Origin: Campylobacter showae CSUNSWCD
Lineage (GTDB): Bacteria > Campylobacterota > Campylobacteria > Campylobacterales > Campylobacteraceae
Assembly: GCF_000313615.1 (NCBI RefSeq)
Contig: NZ_AMZQ01000011.1
Location: 1-64,000, forward strand
DNA: 64,000 bases
Direction of reading: 5' to 3'
In this document: one piece after another, positions 16,603-24,872 of the stretch
Layout: each line of letters begins with the position of its first letter
Position numbering within the stretch: position 1 is the first letter of the stretch
Program-made: the position numbers and the translations under genes
Notes under the pieces: model-generated
Databases searched by the model: none
What the model saw: the letters and a program-made list of their open reading frames with translations, nothing else
What the model was told of the DNA's origin: nothing

Positions 16603-17814
16603 ATGGCACAGCAGCAAGTAGCAAAAACGCTTTTAACGGATAGCAACTGGATAAACAAGACTCAAGCAGTTATGCAAGAAAACGTGATGAGTTTATTTGA
16701 AAAATTTTATCAAGGAGCTCACGATTTAGTTTATTCGACCGCCACGACGACGATCGTAATCTTAATAGTCGTATTTTGGCTGTTGGATAAGCTAAAAAAC
16801 GGCTATCCGACGCGAGAGGAGACATTTAACGCTATAAAATATATAATCAAGCTTTGCTTTATTTTTGCCGTTCTTAGCTCATTTGGCGCATATACCGGCG
16901 CCCTATACGTCCTAACCATACCTGAAAATATGATAACCGCGACTGTAAGCTCGATTTTTCAGAGTCAAGATTTCGGAACGATTGTAACGGAATCGGCCAA
17001 TAGGGTGGATAATTTAAGAGCTTTAATGTGGGACTATGGAACAAAAACTTATTTAAAATCACAAGAATGGTCATTTTTGGGATTAAGCTTTAATGGTCCG
17101 AGTGATTATATAATGGCAGGGGTTGTAACGGCATTTTTAATGATCCCGTTTTGGATATTTTACTTAGTATTTTTCATTCTATTAATCGGCATCACGATCG
17201 TTATATTTTTTAGCAAATTCGTGGCATTTTTGATATTAAGCACGCTGCCGCTAGTGCTGCCATTTTTGATAACGCCGCGCTTTTTGCCGTATTTATGGAG
17301 CTGGTACAAGCTATACCTATCATACGCCATCATCGCTCCTTTGGCATTTATAGCCCTAAATTTAGCAATGAATCCGATCATAGAGCTTGAGAAATATCAA
17401 AACGTCATAGGCGAATTATTTATAAAGCAGTTTGAATATTTGATTACTGGAGCAATTACTTGCATAACTGCGCTTTTCATAATCAGAAAAATACCAAATT
17501 GGATAAATGCGGTACTAGGAACACAGATGGAAAGCGGAGCAGGCGGAGTAGTGGCAGGCGCAGTAGCAGGCGGCATAGCCGGAAAGACTTTGCTGGGTGG
17601 ACTAGCTAGAAAAGCGACAGGCGGCAGCTTTATCGGCGGAGCGTTGCAAAGCTTCGGCAAGGCTACCGGCGGAAATGCGGTAGGACAAATCACGAAAGCC
17701 GGAATAGACGCGAGCGTAAATCTTGGAAAAGATATAGGCAAAGGCACGAAAATGCTAGGAAAAGGCGTATATGATGCTTATAAAGTATTTCGCGGCGGAT
17801 ACGCGGTGCCGTAA
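16603..17814 (+). CDS. virB6: VirB6/TrbL-like polytopic membrane protein
   Basis: At 403 residues it has about six membrane helices between residues 40 and 300, then a Gly/Ala-rich tail containing repeated GG-A-AGG patterns, the usual layout of VirB6/TrbL proteins that form the inner-membrane part of the DNA path. It lies outside the main virB operon, about 1.6 kb after virD4. Together with virB2-B4 and B7-B11 it completes most of a secretion system. VirB1 and VirB5 homologues were not found. Confidence 0.8.
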   Translation: MAQQQVAKTLLTDSNWINKTQAVMQENVMSLFEKFYQGAHDLVYSTATTTIVILIVVFWLLDKLKNGYPTREETFNAIKYIIKLCFIFAVLSSFGAYTGALYVLTIPENMITATVSSIFQSQDFGTIVTESANRVDNLRALMWDYGTKTYLKSQEWSFLGLSFNGPSDYIMAGVVTAFLMIPFWIFYLVFFILLIGITIVIFFSKFVAFLILSTLPLVLPFLITPRFLPYLWSWYKLYLSYAIIAPLAFIALNLAMNPIIELEKYQNVIGELFIKQFEYLITGAITCITALFIIRKIPNWINAVLGTQMESGAGGVVAGAVAGGIAGKTLLGGLARKATGGSFIGGALQSFGKATGGNAVGQITKAGIDASVNLGKDIGKGTKMLGKGVYDAYKVFRGGYAVP

Positions 17815-17851
17815 GGCTAAAATTTAGAAAATTCTTTTAAAAGGGGTAAAA

Positions 17852-18274
17852 ATGTTCGCACAAGCTACAATCATAGGAAATTTAACCAAAGATATAGAGC
17901 TCAGATACACGGCAAGTGGTATGGCCATAGGCAATACCGCAATAGCCTCGACACACAAATTTAATGCGGCAAACGGCGAGAAGCGGGAAGAGACGTGCTT
18001 TATAGACGTAACTTTTATGGGTAAAAGTGCGGAAATAGCCAATCAGTACCTGGCTAAGGGTTCAAGGATATTTATCGAGGGACGGTTGAAATTTGACCGA
18101 TGGACGGATAATAACGGACAAAACAGAAGCAAGCATAGCGTAGTCGTCGATAAGATGATAATGCTCGATACCAAAGATAGGCAAGAAATCGGGCAAAACG
18201 AGCAAACCCATTCTGCGTCGCAGATAGACAATGAATATATCGATAACGCGCAAGATGCGCCGTTTGAGCAATAA
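17852..18274 (+). CDS. ssb: Element-borne single-stranded DNA-binding protein
   Basis: This 140-residue SSB has a clear OB-fold ([25 protein letters not shown]). Its OB-fold is very close to that of the chromosomal SSB at 56453-57034; the linker is much shorter. The usual acidic tip ending in PF is present as DAPFEQ, two residues from the end rather than terminal. Conjugative elements carry such SSBs to protect the transferred strand. AAAAGGGG precedes the ATG, and the gene sits directly before the topoisomerase. Confidence 0.93.
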   Translation: MFAQATIIGNLTKDIELRYTASGMAIGNTAIASTHKFNAANGEKREETCFIDVTFMGKSAEIANQYLAKGSRIFIEGRLKFDRWTDNNGQNRSKHSVVVDKMIMLDTKDRQEIGQNEQTHSASQIDNEYIDNAQDAPFEQ

Positions 18275-18294
18275 ATTTAACTAAGGAGCGAAAA

Positions 18295-20247
18295 ATGAGC
18301 AATGCCGTAATCATCATCGAAAGCCCAAACAAGTGCGATAAGATAGAGCATATAACCGGCGCAAAGGTTTATGCTACCAAAGGACATTTTAAAGAGCTTA
18401 CAAAGGAGATAGTGGCCGATTATACCGGCTATGAGCCGATATTTGAGATGAAAGAGCAAAGCAAGCATAGAATGAACGAAATTTTTAACGATTGCAAAGG
18501 CAAGGACGTCATTATCGCTACCGACCCGGACAGAGAGGGATACGGCATCGGCTACATGGTTTACGAGACGATTAAAAATATCGCCAAAAGCGTAAAGCGC
18601 GCCGAGTTTCACGAAATAACCGAAAGCGGCATCAAAAAAGGGCTAGATAAAGCCGTGCCGTTTGCAAGCTCAAATTTAAAGGAATTCGATAGCTTTAAAG
18701 CACGAGCGGTAGGCGATAAGCTGGTGGGCTTTATTATGTCGCCTGCTTACATCAACAAGCTCAACGATAAAAATTTATCCGTCGGCAGGGTTCAAACGCC
18801 TGCGCTCGCCCTGATCGTAAAAAGAGAGCTTGAAATAAAAGAGTTTTTAGCGAGCCCGGCATCAAAACAGATCGACTACAAAATCAAAGCAAAGCTAAAA
18901 ACGAGGAGCGGCGTAGAATTTACGGCCGTAAACGATAATATTTTTAGCTCAAAGGACGAAGCGAACGCAAAAATCGCCGAACTTGGCGGTAGCAGGGCGA
19001 AAGTATATCAAATAGATACGAAACAAAGCCAAATAAAGCCGCAAGCTCCGTTTAGAACCAGCCAAATGCAAGAGGCGGCGAATAAGAGGCTGGGGTTTAG
19101 CTCGGATAAAACCATGAGCCTAGCTCAAAAGCTATTCGAAAAAGGTCTTATAACGTATCATAGAACCGACAGCAACACTATATCGGACGAGTTTATAAAC
19201 GAAGTAGAGGCTAAATTTAAAGGGGAGGAGTGGTACGAGAAAAAAATATATAAAGCCGGCAGCCAAAGTCAAGCCGAAGCCCACGAAGCGATCCGCATAA
19301 GCCACGTGCATGGTTACGGCGAGATAGATGAGATCGCCGGGCGCGAAAGCCTAAGCGATGACGAAAAATCGCTTTATGAGCTCATTTTTCTAAATTCAGT
19401 CCTAAGCCAAGCCAAAAATACCGTAAACGAGAACAAAACATACGACATAGACGTCAAGGCTCTAAGCTTTAAGGCCAAGACCGGCAAATGCATTTATAAA
19501 GGCTTTAAGGGGGCTTTGAAAGAGCAAGCGGACGATGAAGACGAGCAAGATAAAGACGTAGCCCAAATAGAGCTAAATTTAAATCAAGGCGACGAAGTCG
19601 AGGTGCTAGGCTTCGAGCTACAAGAAGTTAAAAAGCAAGCTCCGCAGCACTACAAGGAAAGCAATTTTATCTCCCTTTTAGAAAAAGAGGGCATCGGTAG
19701 GCCAAGCACGTATGCTACGTTTCTGCCTACGCTTTTAAAGCGGGAATTCGTAGTTATCGAAACCAAAGGCAAAAATCAAAACATAGTGGCCACCGGCAAA
19801 GGGATAAGTTTCATCGAAAGTGTTAAGGCGAATGACGAGTGGATCACGCAAAGCGAATTTACAAAGCAAATGGAAGGCGTGCTAGACGAAATAAGCGACG
19901 GCAAAGTAAATTATCTCGATTTTATAAAGCCGCTGCACGAGAAAATGGGCTTTAAAGAGCTAAATAGCGGCGAGACCAAACCTCCGAGCGAGGCTCAGCT
20001 AAATTTTGCGAAAAGCATAGCTTCGGATTTAAAAATAGCATTACCGGACGGCATAGAAGCAGACTGGAAAATTTGCTCAGATTTTATAAATAAAAATAAA
20101 GATAAAGCCATCCGCCCGCCGAGCGACAAACAAATCAAACTAGCGCAAGATCTAGCAAAAGATAAAAAGCTGGAGCTACCCAAAGGTTACGATACTGATC
20201 TGAAAATTTGTAAGGCGTTTATAGAAAAGGCATTGAAGAGGAAATAA
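18295..20247 (+). CDS. Type IA DNA topoisomerase
   Basis: This 650-residue topoisomerase I/III-type enzyme relaxes negative supercoils. The Toprim domain has E9 (IIIESPN) and the metal-binding DPDREG at 77-82. The nicking tyrosine is Y288 in ITYHRTDS. It lacks the zinc fingers of chromosomal TopA. Instead the last about 90 residues are two copies of a module starting PPSEAQ and PPSDKQ. Topoisomerases of this kind are typical of conjugative elements (TraE/TopB-like). AAGGAG precedes the start. Confidence 0.9.
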   Translation: MSNAVIIIESPNKCDKIEHITGAKVYATKGHFKELTKEIVADYTGYEPIFEMKEQSKHRMNEIFNDCKGKDVIIATDPDREGYGIGYMVYETIKNIAKSVKRAEFHEITESGIKKGLDKAVPFASSNLKEFDSFKARAVGDKLVGFIMSPAYINKLNDKNLSVGRVQTPALALIVKRELEIKEFLASPASKQIDYKIKAKLKTRSGVEFTAVNDNIFSSKDEANAKIAELGGSRAKVYQIDTKQSQIKPQAPFRTSQMQEAANKRLGFSSDKTMSLAQKLFEKGLITYHRTDSNTISDEFINEVEAKFKGEEWYEKKIYKAGSQSQAEAHEAIRISHVHGYGEIDEIAGRESLSDDEKSLYELIFLNSVLSQAKNTVNENKTYDIDVKALSFKAKTGKCIYKGFKGALKEQADDEDEQDKDVAQIELNLNQGDEVEVLGFELQEVKKQAPQHYKESNFISLLEKEGIGRPSTYATFLPTLLKREFVVIETKGKNQNIVATGKGISFIESVKANDEWITQSEFTKQMEGVLDEISDGKVNYLDFIKPLHEKMGFKELNSGETKPPSEAQLNFAKSIASDLKIALPDGIEADWKICSDFINKNKDKAIRPPSDKQIKLAQDLAKDKKLELPKGYDTDLKICKAFIEKALKRK

Positions 20248-20248
20248 C

Positions 20249-20623
20249 ATGGTTGTGGACAACACCGAAATCTTTTTTCGTGTTTGCCGTAAAACGACAA
20301 TCGATAAAGAGCAAGATATAGCCGGGATTTATTTCGGTAAAAAATATAAGGATACGTTAAACCCTGTATTTTTTGACATTTTTAAAAAATACAAGAAAAA
20401 CTTAGAAAGTCGTTATGAGTGTATTATCGGCAAAGATGATTTTATATGCTTTGCAACGCAAAATAAGAAAAAATTTATTAAAGAGTTTGGCAGCGTACGT
20501 TCAGAACTCACTTCATTTTTAGAGCATTATTTAAATGATCCAGAAGCTGATTATTTTGAAATTTGCTTTTTAAAATCGTATTTCGATACAAAAAGCAAAA
20601 CGGGACAAAAAGGGAAAGAATGA
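20249..20623 (+). CDS. Hypothetical protein (124 aa)
   Basis: This is a 124-residue soluble protein, rich in Lys and aromatic residues, beginning 1 nt after the topoisomerase stop and overlapping the methyltransferase start by 4 nt. No membrane segment or known motif is seen. The tight coupling on both sides suggests a function linked to one of its neighbours; the sequence does not say which. Confidence 0.55.
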   Translation: MVVDNTEIFFRVCRKTTIDKEQDIAGIYFGKKYKDTLNPVFFDIFKKYKKNLESRYECIIGKDDFICFATQNKKKFIKEFGSVRSELTSFLEHYLNDPEADYFEICFLKSYFDTKSKTGQKGKE

Positions 20624-21624
20624 GCCAAATTTCAACCCAAAACGAGCTGGTCGAGCAAGGCTGGATGGCAGATAAAGAAAAGAGAGCCAATGTATATTTT
20701 ATGAAAGCCAAATACGAGATCGACGACGAGTTTTATACTAGCTTTGACGAGATCAGAGAAGAGCTACGAGACTACAAAGCGCACTTTAAAGGCAAAATCG
20801 TAGTCTGCCCGTGCAATGACGGCAAAAATAGCAACTTTTATAGGTATTTCGCCTTAAATTTTAAAACTTTGGAGCTAAAAAAGCTGATCACGACGACGTT
20901 TAACATCAACGAGCTAAACTCGAAAGGCACGAAAATAGAGATCACGAGTGACGGCATGAGCGAAACGCAGTTGCGCGGTCGGGGCGACTTTCGCAGCGAC
21001 GAAGTAAAGGAGATAATCGCGCAGGCCGACATCGTCGTAACTAATCCACCCTTCTCCCTTTTTAGAGAGCTTATAGATATAGCCCAAAGCGGTCAAAAGA
21101 AATTTTTAATCGTAGGCGGAACGTATTCGATTACCTATAAAAAGATATTTGAGCTATACAAAAATAACCAAATTTGGCTAGGAAATCACCAAGTAAATAT
21201 TTTTACTCGCCCGGACGGCAGCAAAAAGCGATTTAGCAACGTATCGTGGTTTACGAATTTAAAAAGCACAAAGCATCAAACCGGCGTAAGACTGATGAAA
21301 AAATACAAAGGCAATGAGCACGAATACCCGGAATACGATAACTACAAAATCATAGAAGTGACCAATTATAAAAACATACCGATCGACTATGATGGCGTAA
21401 TCGGCGTACCCCTTACGTTCTTTTTACGGCACAACCCTGCGCAGTTTCATATATTGGGCTGCGATTTTGAGATCAAGGAAAAATACCCCGAGCTAGTAAA
21501 ACAAGACTATGCACAAAGCAACACGAAATCGGCCGTCCTAAACGGACAAGAACTATTTACCAGGATAATAATTCAGCGAATCAACGGCCTTAAACCGAGA
21601 ACTAGGCTAATAAATCAAATTTAG
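20620..21624 (+). CDS. EcoRI-type adenine-specific DNA methyltransferase
   Basis: The frame is open from 20563, but the ATG at 20620 has AGGGAAAG upstream and a 4-nt overlap with the previous gene, giving 334 residues. The catalytic motif NPPF (N142) is that of N6-adenine methyltransferases. The flanking layout (YRYFALNF early, then GGTYSITYK) resembles the EcoRI methylase family. No partner endonuclease is nearby, so it is an orphan, likely protecting the element from host restriction. Confidence 0.8.
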   Translation: MSQISTQNELVEQGWMADKEKRANVYFMKAKYEIDDEFYTSFDEIREELRDYKAHFKGKIVVCPCNDGKNSNFYRYFALNFKTLELKKLITTTFNINELNSKGTKIEITSDGMSETQLRGRGDFRSDEVKEIIAQADIVVTNPPFSLFRELIDIAQSGQKKFLIVGGTYSITYKKIFELYKNNQIWLGNHQVNIFTRPDGSKKRFSNVSWFTNLKSTKHQTGVRLMKKYKGNEHEYPEYDNYKIIEVTNYKNIPIDYDGVIGVPLTFFLRHNPAQFHILGCDFEIKEKYPELVKQDYAQSNTKSAVLNGQELFTRIIIQRINGLKPRTRLINQI

Positions 21625-21644
21625 GGAGAAATTTATTTAAAATC

Positions 21645-21899
21645 ATGAAGAAGTCAAAGAAAACAGAACTATTTAACAGCCCCGCCAAGCGATTTATGTG
21701 GGTATTTTTGGCCATAAATTTACTAGGCTTTGGCACAAATGCAGTTTTATATTTTTTCAAACTACCTAATAAGGTGGAAACGATCCTAAACGCGGACGCG
21801 TTCTTTATAACGCTGGCCGCGATCTGCTATATCGTATTTAACGCAATGCTTTATTTTATTATAAAAATGCACTTCTTACTATCGACTAGAAAAGAGTAG
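21645..21899 (+). CDS. Small membrane protein (84 aa)
   Basis: This 84-residue protein has two hydrophobic helices (about 14-34 and 47-72) with charged ends. It follows the methyltransferase by 20 nt and closes the second operon. No family is recognised. Small two-helix proteins in conjugative elements can serve in entry exclusion, but this is not shown here. Confidence 0.55.
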   Translation: MKKSKKTELFNSPAKRFMWVFLAINLLGFGTNAVLYFFKLPNKVETILNADAFFITLAAICYIVFNAMLYFIIKMHFLLSTRKE

Positions 21900-21998
21900 A
21901 AATTTATAAAATATTATTGCTATTTTTATGTAATTTTATTTAAAATATACCTTTTATCTTTGATTTTATTTTATAAGATAGTATTTTAACAATATATA

Positions 21999-22031
21999 TT
22001 TTATTATTTATTAAGTTTAAGGCGATATAAT
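21999..22031 (+). promoter_or_regulatory. Element-type promoter before parA (copy D)
   Basis: TTTTATTATTTATTAAG (21999-22015), 10 nt, then a perfect TATAAT (22026-22031), 31 nt before the parA start. It matches copies A and C closely. Confidence 0.7.
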
Positions 22032-22061
22032 CATTTTAAATTTTTACGCAAAGGAGAGATG

Positions 22062-22715
22062 ATGATAGTATCGATCTGCAACGAAAAAGGCGGCAGCGGA
22101 AAAAGTACGCTTGCCACAAACATAGCCATAAATCAAGGCATGGTAAAAGGCGAGTCACTTTTGCTGCTGGATACCGATCCGCAAAAGTCGATCGCCACGT
22201 TTTTAAATATACGAAACGAAGAGGGGCATCCAAAGGCATTTGATTTTGCTTACAAATACGGCGAAAATTTAAAAGAATTTCTGCAAAACGTAGATCGCAG
22301 CAAAGACATAGTCGTAGACACGGGCGGCCGAGATAGCAGAGAGATGCGAATAGCCATCGCTCTAAGCGACATCGTGATAATCCCGACCATTCCAAGCCAG
22401 TTTGACGTAAGCGTCCTAGACAAAATGGTCAATATCGTAAAAATGGCCAAAGAGCAAAACGAAAAGCTGCAAGCCTATATCGTAATAAACCGAGCCTCGA
22501 CCAACCCGTTTTTATACAAGAAAATAGACAGCCTGAAAGCATTTATCGAGGAGCTTCAAGAGGATTACATAAGGCTAGCGGGCACGATCATATTTGAGCG
22601 CGAGCGCTACAAAATAGCCACACAACTAGGCTACGGCGTAGTCGAGATGAATGACGGCAACAAGGCGGAGCAAGAAATCAAAAACTTATGCGAAGAGATA
22701 TTTTTAAAAGGGTGA
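22062..22715 (+). CDS. parA: ParA-family partition ATPase
   Basis: This is a ParA/Soj-like ATPase of about 217 residues with the deviant Walker A KGGSGKST near the N-terminus, a switch motif DTGGRDSREMR and IIPTIPSQFD following. Short ParA proteins of this size (no N-terminal DNA-binding domain) work with a small partner that binds the centromere. Two ATGs stand in tandem at 22059 and 22062; AGGAG sits better for the second. It has its own element-type promoter. It indicates plasmid-style inheritance. Confidence 0.9.
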   Translation: MIVSICNEKGGSGKSTLATNIAINQGMVKGESLLLLDTDPQKSIATFLNIRNEEGHPKAFDFAYKYGENLKEFLQNVDRSKDIVVDTGGRDSREMRIAIALSDIVIIPTIPSQFDVSVLDKMVNIVKMAKEQNEKLQAYIVINRASTNPFLYKKIDSLKAFIEELQEDYIRLAGTIIFERERYKIATQLGYGVVEMNDGNKAEQEIKNLCEEIFLKG

Positions 22716-22813
22716 AAAATGAGCATTTTATCGTTTTTTTAGTATAAATTTAGGAAATTTATTATTTTTAGTTTTGCGAAAAATTAAAAATAATGCTATC
22801 TTAATTTTTAATA

Positions 22814-22846
22814 TTTCATTTTTTATTAAGATTAAGAGATTAGAAT
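22814..22846 (+). promoter_or_regulatory. Element-type promoter (copy E)
   Basis: TTTCATTTTTTATTAAG (22814-22830), 10 nt, then TAGAAT (22841-22846). It is the most divergent copy but keeps the same spacing. It lies just before the putative partition partner gene. Confidence 0.5.
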
Positions 22847-22869
22847 TTTAAAAAATAAAAGGGAAGAAA

Positions 22870-23436
22870 ATGGACTTTAAAAGAGCAAGCAACTCTACGG
22901 ACAAGCTAGAGGAATTTATAACTGGGGCGGACACGCAAAAAGAAGCGCCGGCAAAAAAGAGCAAAGTGGCGATAGGGACGAAATTCTCAAAGGAACTGGC
23001 CGTAAAAATACGAAAAAAATATCCGACGTATACGCTGGCCAAATTTATAGAGCTCGCCCTAACGACGCCGATACCGCATATAAAAGACGATGTGCTGATA
23101 ACAATTTATGATCAGGCCAAATGGTTCAACACCAGCATGAGCGAGTTTGTGCGGTTTAAAATGGGGCTTATCGAGGCGCCGCAGCCAAACGATCCAAAGG
23201 ACGTGCAGCATATAAAAAATTATATCGTATTCGTAAGTGATTCCAAGAAAGAGAAAATAAGGCAGATCGCAGAGAGCCTAGAAGTAAGCATCCTGACGTA
23301 TTCAGACGTTAAAATTTTAGCCACATACGAGCTCAAAGATATTTTTACCTTTGACGAACTGATGCAGTTTAAAGCCGAAGCGAACAACTACGACCTAGAT
23401 ACGGACGAATACATCGCTATGAGAATAAGAGGATAG
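22870..23436 (+). CDS. Putative ParA partner / partition protein (188 aa)
   Basis: This 188-residue soluble protein lies 154 nt after parA, with GGGAAGAAA before the ATG and a separate promoter. It has a flexible, Lys-rich N-terminus (about 1-40) and then helical segments, a layout often seen in small centromere-binding partners of short ParA proteins. It does not show a ParB signature. The partner role is inferred from the position only. Confidence 0.55.
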   Translation: MDFKRASNSTDKLEEFITGADTQKEAPAKKSKVAIGTKFSKELAVKIRKKYPTYTLAKFIELALTTPIPHIKDDVLITIYDQAKWFNTSMSEFVRFKMGLIEAPQPNDPKDVQHIKNYIVFVSDSKKEKIRQIAESLEVSILTYSDVKILATYELKDIFTFDELMQFKAEANNYDLDTDEYIAMRIRG

Positions 23437-23509
23437 CGCAGAACCCGGCAATTTATTTGTACCGGGAATGCGTTGTTTTAAGATAATTTTAAGTCCCTAG
23501 AAGCCCTGT

Positions 23510-23562
23510 AAGCGACGATAAGGATCAAAGCGATAGGGTTATGCACCTAAAGCGACAAGAGG
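23510..23562 (+). repeat. Iteron-like imperfect direct repeats
   Basis: Three related copies of AAGCGA-N-AGG type sequence stand at 23510-23523, 23528-23538 and 23550-23562, spaced 18 and 22 bases apart. They lie between the partition gene and the 3' end of the rep gene. Rep_3 initiators bind iterons of about 20 bp, but these are short and irregular, so the call is weak. Confidence 0.3.
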
Positions 23563-23569
23563 CGCAGTT

Positions 23570-24388
23570 TTAAGCCCCTATTCTTTCCGTTTTTTCATTC
23601 AAAATAAATTTGAACGAGTAGCCGACCACTGCTTTTTTATTGCCGTCAGCTATTCTTTTCTCAAAAAGAAGTTTTTTGAAATAGCTTTCATTTAATTCGT
23701 TTATAGACGGATTAATTACAAAGCGATCCAAATCGGAAGCGTTATATTTAGCCGGCGCACTCATAAATCTTTCAAAGTCGTCTCTATTAAAATTTACACA
23801 CTTAAAGCCGTCTTTATCGGCTTTTACGTTTTCGTATTGATGCAGGAGTCGATATAAAGTCTTGGCAAATTTGCCCTTAATCGCAACAAAGTCGTTTAAA
23901 TCTATTTTCATAAATTTAAGGGTACTGAATAAAATCTCAAGAGCAACCGGGTTTAATCTAAAACTTAATGATTGCTTATTTCTAAAAATCCGAATATCCG
24001 TAAAAAATACGCCTACGGTAGTTATTTCATCATCTTCGGTAATTTCGACACTCCTATAGATGGCAGCGCCGTCTTGCCCTAGAACTTTGGCTCTAAAATT
24101 CTTTACTTCATCGTTAAATCTGGTTTTATTCAGGCCGGACGGCATAAATCTACAAATTTCAGAGTAAGGCATTTCAATAAATTTGGCATTTTCAACATAG
24201 CCCATCTGCTTTGCATACCAGCAGATCGTAAAGAAAATATCATAATCCCTAGCCGTGAAATTAACCGGGAATAACACAGAGTTCATTTTGTTTCGAAAGA
24301 CAAGCGTGCCGCTCTTTTCGGCTTTAACAACTCTACTGGCTTTTAACACGAAATCACCTTCCTCAAAATAGAAAGAAATTTCACTCAT
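23570..24388 (-). CDS. Rep_3-type plasmid replication initiator
   Basis: This 272-residue protein has the two-part layout of Rep_3/RepB initiators: a winged-helix segment around TARDYDIFFTICWYAKQMG and MPYSEICRFM, and a second one around KGKFAKTLYRLLHQYEN, a family hallmark. Such proteins bind iterons and start plasmid replication. It is on the minus strand, convergent with the partition gene. Its presence shows the element is, or was, a plasmid. No integrase accompanies it here. Confidence 0.8.
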   Translation of the reverse strand: MSEISFYFEEGDFVLKASRVVKAEKSGTLVFRNKMNSVLFPVNFTARDYDIFFTICWYAKQMGYVENAKFIEMPYSEICRFMPSGLNKTRFNDEVKNFRAKVLGQDGAAIYRSVEITEDDEITTVGVFFTDIRIFRNKQSLSFRLNPVALEILFSTLKFMKIDLNDFVAIKGKFAKTLYRLLHQYENVKADKDGFKCVNFNRDDFERFMSAPAKYNASDLDRFVINPSINELNESYFKKLLFEKRIADGNKKAVVGYSFKFILNEKTERIGA

Positions 24389-24399
24389 GTCTATACCTC

Positions 24400-24420
24400 G
24401 CAGTTTAAAGATTTAACTGC
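24400..24420 (-). promoter_or_regulatory. Inverted repeat in rep leader
   Basis: GCAGTTTAAAG and ATTTAACTGC form an inverted repeat 12 nt upstream of the rep start, next to a -10-like ATTATAG on the minus strand. This is a likely autoregulatory operator, as is common for plasmid initiators. Confidence 0.45.
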
Positions 24421-24522
24421 TATAATAGAGTAAATTTAATGTATTGCGACTTAAATTTTAAAAACACTTAATCAGGATCAATCCTTTTATCTAAAATTAG
24501 AGTTACAATGTCATTATTATTT

Positions 24523-24528
24523 TATAAT
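24523..24528 (+). promoter_or_regulatory. Promoter -10 before cupin gene
   Basis: A perfect TATAAT lies 12 nt before the cupin ATG, divergent from the rep promoter. The ribosome binding site is weak (AAGGG). Confidence 0.5.
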
Positions 24529-24539
24529 AAGGGTTGTAA

Positions 24540-24872
24540 ATGGAAAAAATCGTATGGCAAAATGACGTATTTAACGGCGTTACTATAGCTAAGCTTTTTG
24601 ATGGGCCGCACAGCAAGGAAATACGCATAAATTTAGAAAAAGGCGCTCAAATGAAGGAACATAAGGCTCCTGGCGCTATCATGGTGCAGGTTTTAAGCGG
24701 CAAGATAGATTTCAGCGTTGGAGAAAATAGTGTTATCTTGGATACGCTAGATATGATTACGCTCGAGCCAAGTGTCATTCATGCTTTGACTGCTTTGGAA
24801 AATAGCATCGTAAGACTTAGCTTGAGCAAAAATGACGATGTAAGTAGGGTTTTTAGAGTCTTAAAAACTTAG
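24540..24872 (+). CDS. Small cupin-domain protein (110 aa)
   Basis: This 110-residue single-domain cupin has the first cupin motif around EHKAPGAIMVQVLSGKIDF and the second around LEPSVIHAL. The conserved histidines (H in EHKAP and in VIHAL) could bind a metal, but the usual first-motif HxH pattern is reduced to a single His. Small cupins of this sort are widespread and of unknown substrate. It marks the probable start of core chromosome to the right of the element. Confidence 0.75.
   Translation: MEKIVWQNDVFNGVTIAKLFDGPHSKEIRINLEKGAQMKEHKAPGAIMVQVLSGKIDFSVGENSVILDTLDMITLEPSVIHALTALENSIVRLSLSKNDDVSRVFRVLKT

Noticed and set aside
22719-22741. Tiny open frame after parA
   Set aside because: Only a few codons, ending in the AT-rich leader of the next gene.
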